Shown here in pieces: positions 63,514 to 64,000 of a stretch of DNA of 64,000 nt. The stretch lies in NCBI RefSeq assembly GCF_031880315.1, contig NZ_CP134771.1:3312501-3376500 (forward strand), read 5' to 3'. Below the pieces are notes generated by a model that worked only from the letters and a program-made list of their open reading frames with translations, was not told the DNA's origin and made no database searches. Made by a program: the position numbers and the translations under genes. Each line of letters begins with the position of its first letter. Within the stretch, counting starts at the first letter, position 1. The DNA comes from Pseudomonas baltica. GTDB lineage: Bacteria; Pseudomonadota; Gammaproteobacteria; Pseudomonadales; Pseudomonadaceae.

Positions 63514-63930
63514 ATGCGTGAAATATTGTTCGTCTGTACGGTGATGGCCATGCTGTCCGGCTGCAGCACCCTGCCCGATCCCGATCCTAACCAAGCCTGG
63601 ATCGACCTGCACCCCAAGGCAGACACCTCGCTGCGTGCTGAACAAGTGGACGCCCATGACTGGACCGACAAACGTTATTTCGAAGTACAACCCGGCAGCC
63701 ATGAACTCAAAGTACGCTATCAGTTTGCCGTCGATCCCACCAATATTGGCCCCAACAGCGAAACCCTGTGGCGCGACTGCCAGTTGAGCCTGAACTTCAA
63801 GACCTTCAATGCGGGCGAGCGCTATGAGCTGGAAGCCGGCAGCCTGGGCTTTCAGCCGTGGGCGAAACTCTATGACCAGCAGCGCAAGGTAGTTGGCCAA
63901 GCCAAACCGGCCGGCTGCCAGAGCGCTTGA
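63514..63930 (+). CDS. Small lipoprotein of unknown function (PA0063-like)
   Basis: Lipoprotein of 138 residues starting at the ATG at 63514, with CGGAG 7 bases before it. The lipobox is SGC in AMLSGCSTLPDP. The mature part is a beta-rich domain: EQVDAHDWTDKRYFEVQPGS, then ELKVRYQFAVD and GERYELEAGSLGFQPWAKL. Two Cys remain near the end. It resembles DUF-type lipoproteins that follow the DUF2265 gene in other Pseudomonas. Function unknown. The final 70 bases of the window hold no gene. Confidence 0.8.
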   Translation: MREILFVCTVMAMLSGCSTLPDPDPNQAWIDLHPKADTSLRAEQVDAHDWTDKRYFEVQPGSHELKVRYQFAVDPTNIGPNSETLWRDCQLSLNFKTFNAGERYELEAGSLGFQPWAKLYDQQRKVVGQAKPAGCQSA

Positions 63931-64000
63931 GGTAGCGGGGAGACTAAGCCTAGGTTAAGCGCAAGAGGTGCAGCGATGCTGTGGCCTGCTAGCGAGCAGC

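Overview
This window is a stretch of chromosome from a fluorescent Pseudomonas of the P. putida / P. fluorescens type. Support comes from high GC with G/C-ending codons, dispersed Pseudomonas REP elements (cores reading GCGGGCAAGCCTTGCTCCCAC), and gene blocks whose order I recognise from P. putida and P. aeruginosa: gcdG-gcdH-gcdR, pntAA-pntAB-pntB, algB-kinB-(EAL)-ampDh2-dgcH-dsbA-cc4-engB, polA-thrB-znuA/zur-znuCB, metNIQ, SulP transporter with carbonic anhydrase, and PA0069-like radical SAM with prlC-yheV-gammaCA-HAD. It is mostly core genome. No phage, insertion sequence, CRISPR, tRNA or rRNA was seen.

Layout. 1-3021: glutarate/lysine degradation (CoA transferase cut by the left edge, gcdH, divergent LysR regulator). 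3449-8109: proton-translocating transhydrogenase operon and an acetate:succinate CoA-transferase-type enzyme. 8429-12084: a DUF1127 protein, three tandem secreted DUF2388 paralogues and a large envelope protein with two putative hydrolase domains; the first two intergenic regions hold many ACTGTAC/ACTGTGCC-type repeats. 12361-21908: transporters and membrane proteins (CitMHS, TerC, Na/Pi, M16 peptidase, DUF5924/DUF2914, SpmA/B-like, GltP). 22492-24127: small stress/envelope proteins, one behind a near-consensus sigma-54 promoter. 24348-33930: AlgB/KinB, a CSS-EAL phosphodiesterase, AmpDh2 amidase, a diguanylate cyclase, DsbA and cytochrome c4. 34110-41575: EngB, a LysR regulator, an exported argininosuccinate-lyase homologue, the predicted ErsA small RNA, PolA and ThrB. 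41679-44734: zinc uptake with a Zur box. 44855-50745: lipoprotein, KatE catalase, methionine ABC transporter. 50869-55002: an SCO/SenC copper protein without its usual cytochrome oxidase neighbours, a hypothetical protein, a SulP transporter and a beta-carbonic anhydrase. 55271-63930: a radical SAM enzyme under a LexA-like box, two paralogous M3 oligopeptidases, YheV, gamma-carbonic anhydrase, a HAD phosphatase, a lipoprotein peptidase and a small lipoprotein.

Links between genes. Alginate and envelope control (AlgB/KinB, ErsA with an AlgU-like promoter, AmpDh2), c-di-GMP turnover (a CSS-EAL enzyme and a GGDEF enzyme) and periplasmic redox (DsbA, cytochrome c4) lie within about 13 kb, mostly on the minus strand. 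The most unusual items are the DUF2388/DUF4105 locus with its repeat-rich promoters, the sigma-54-driven 92-residue membrane protein, the exported lyase homologue between engB and ersA, and the orphan SenC. No wholly new multi-gene system is certain; the DUF1127/DUF2388/DUF4105 block is the best candidate.
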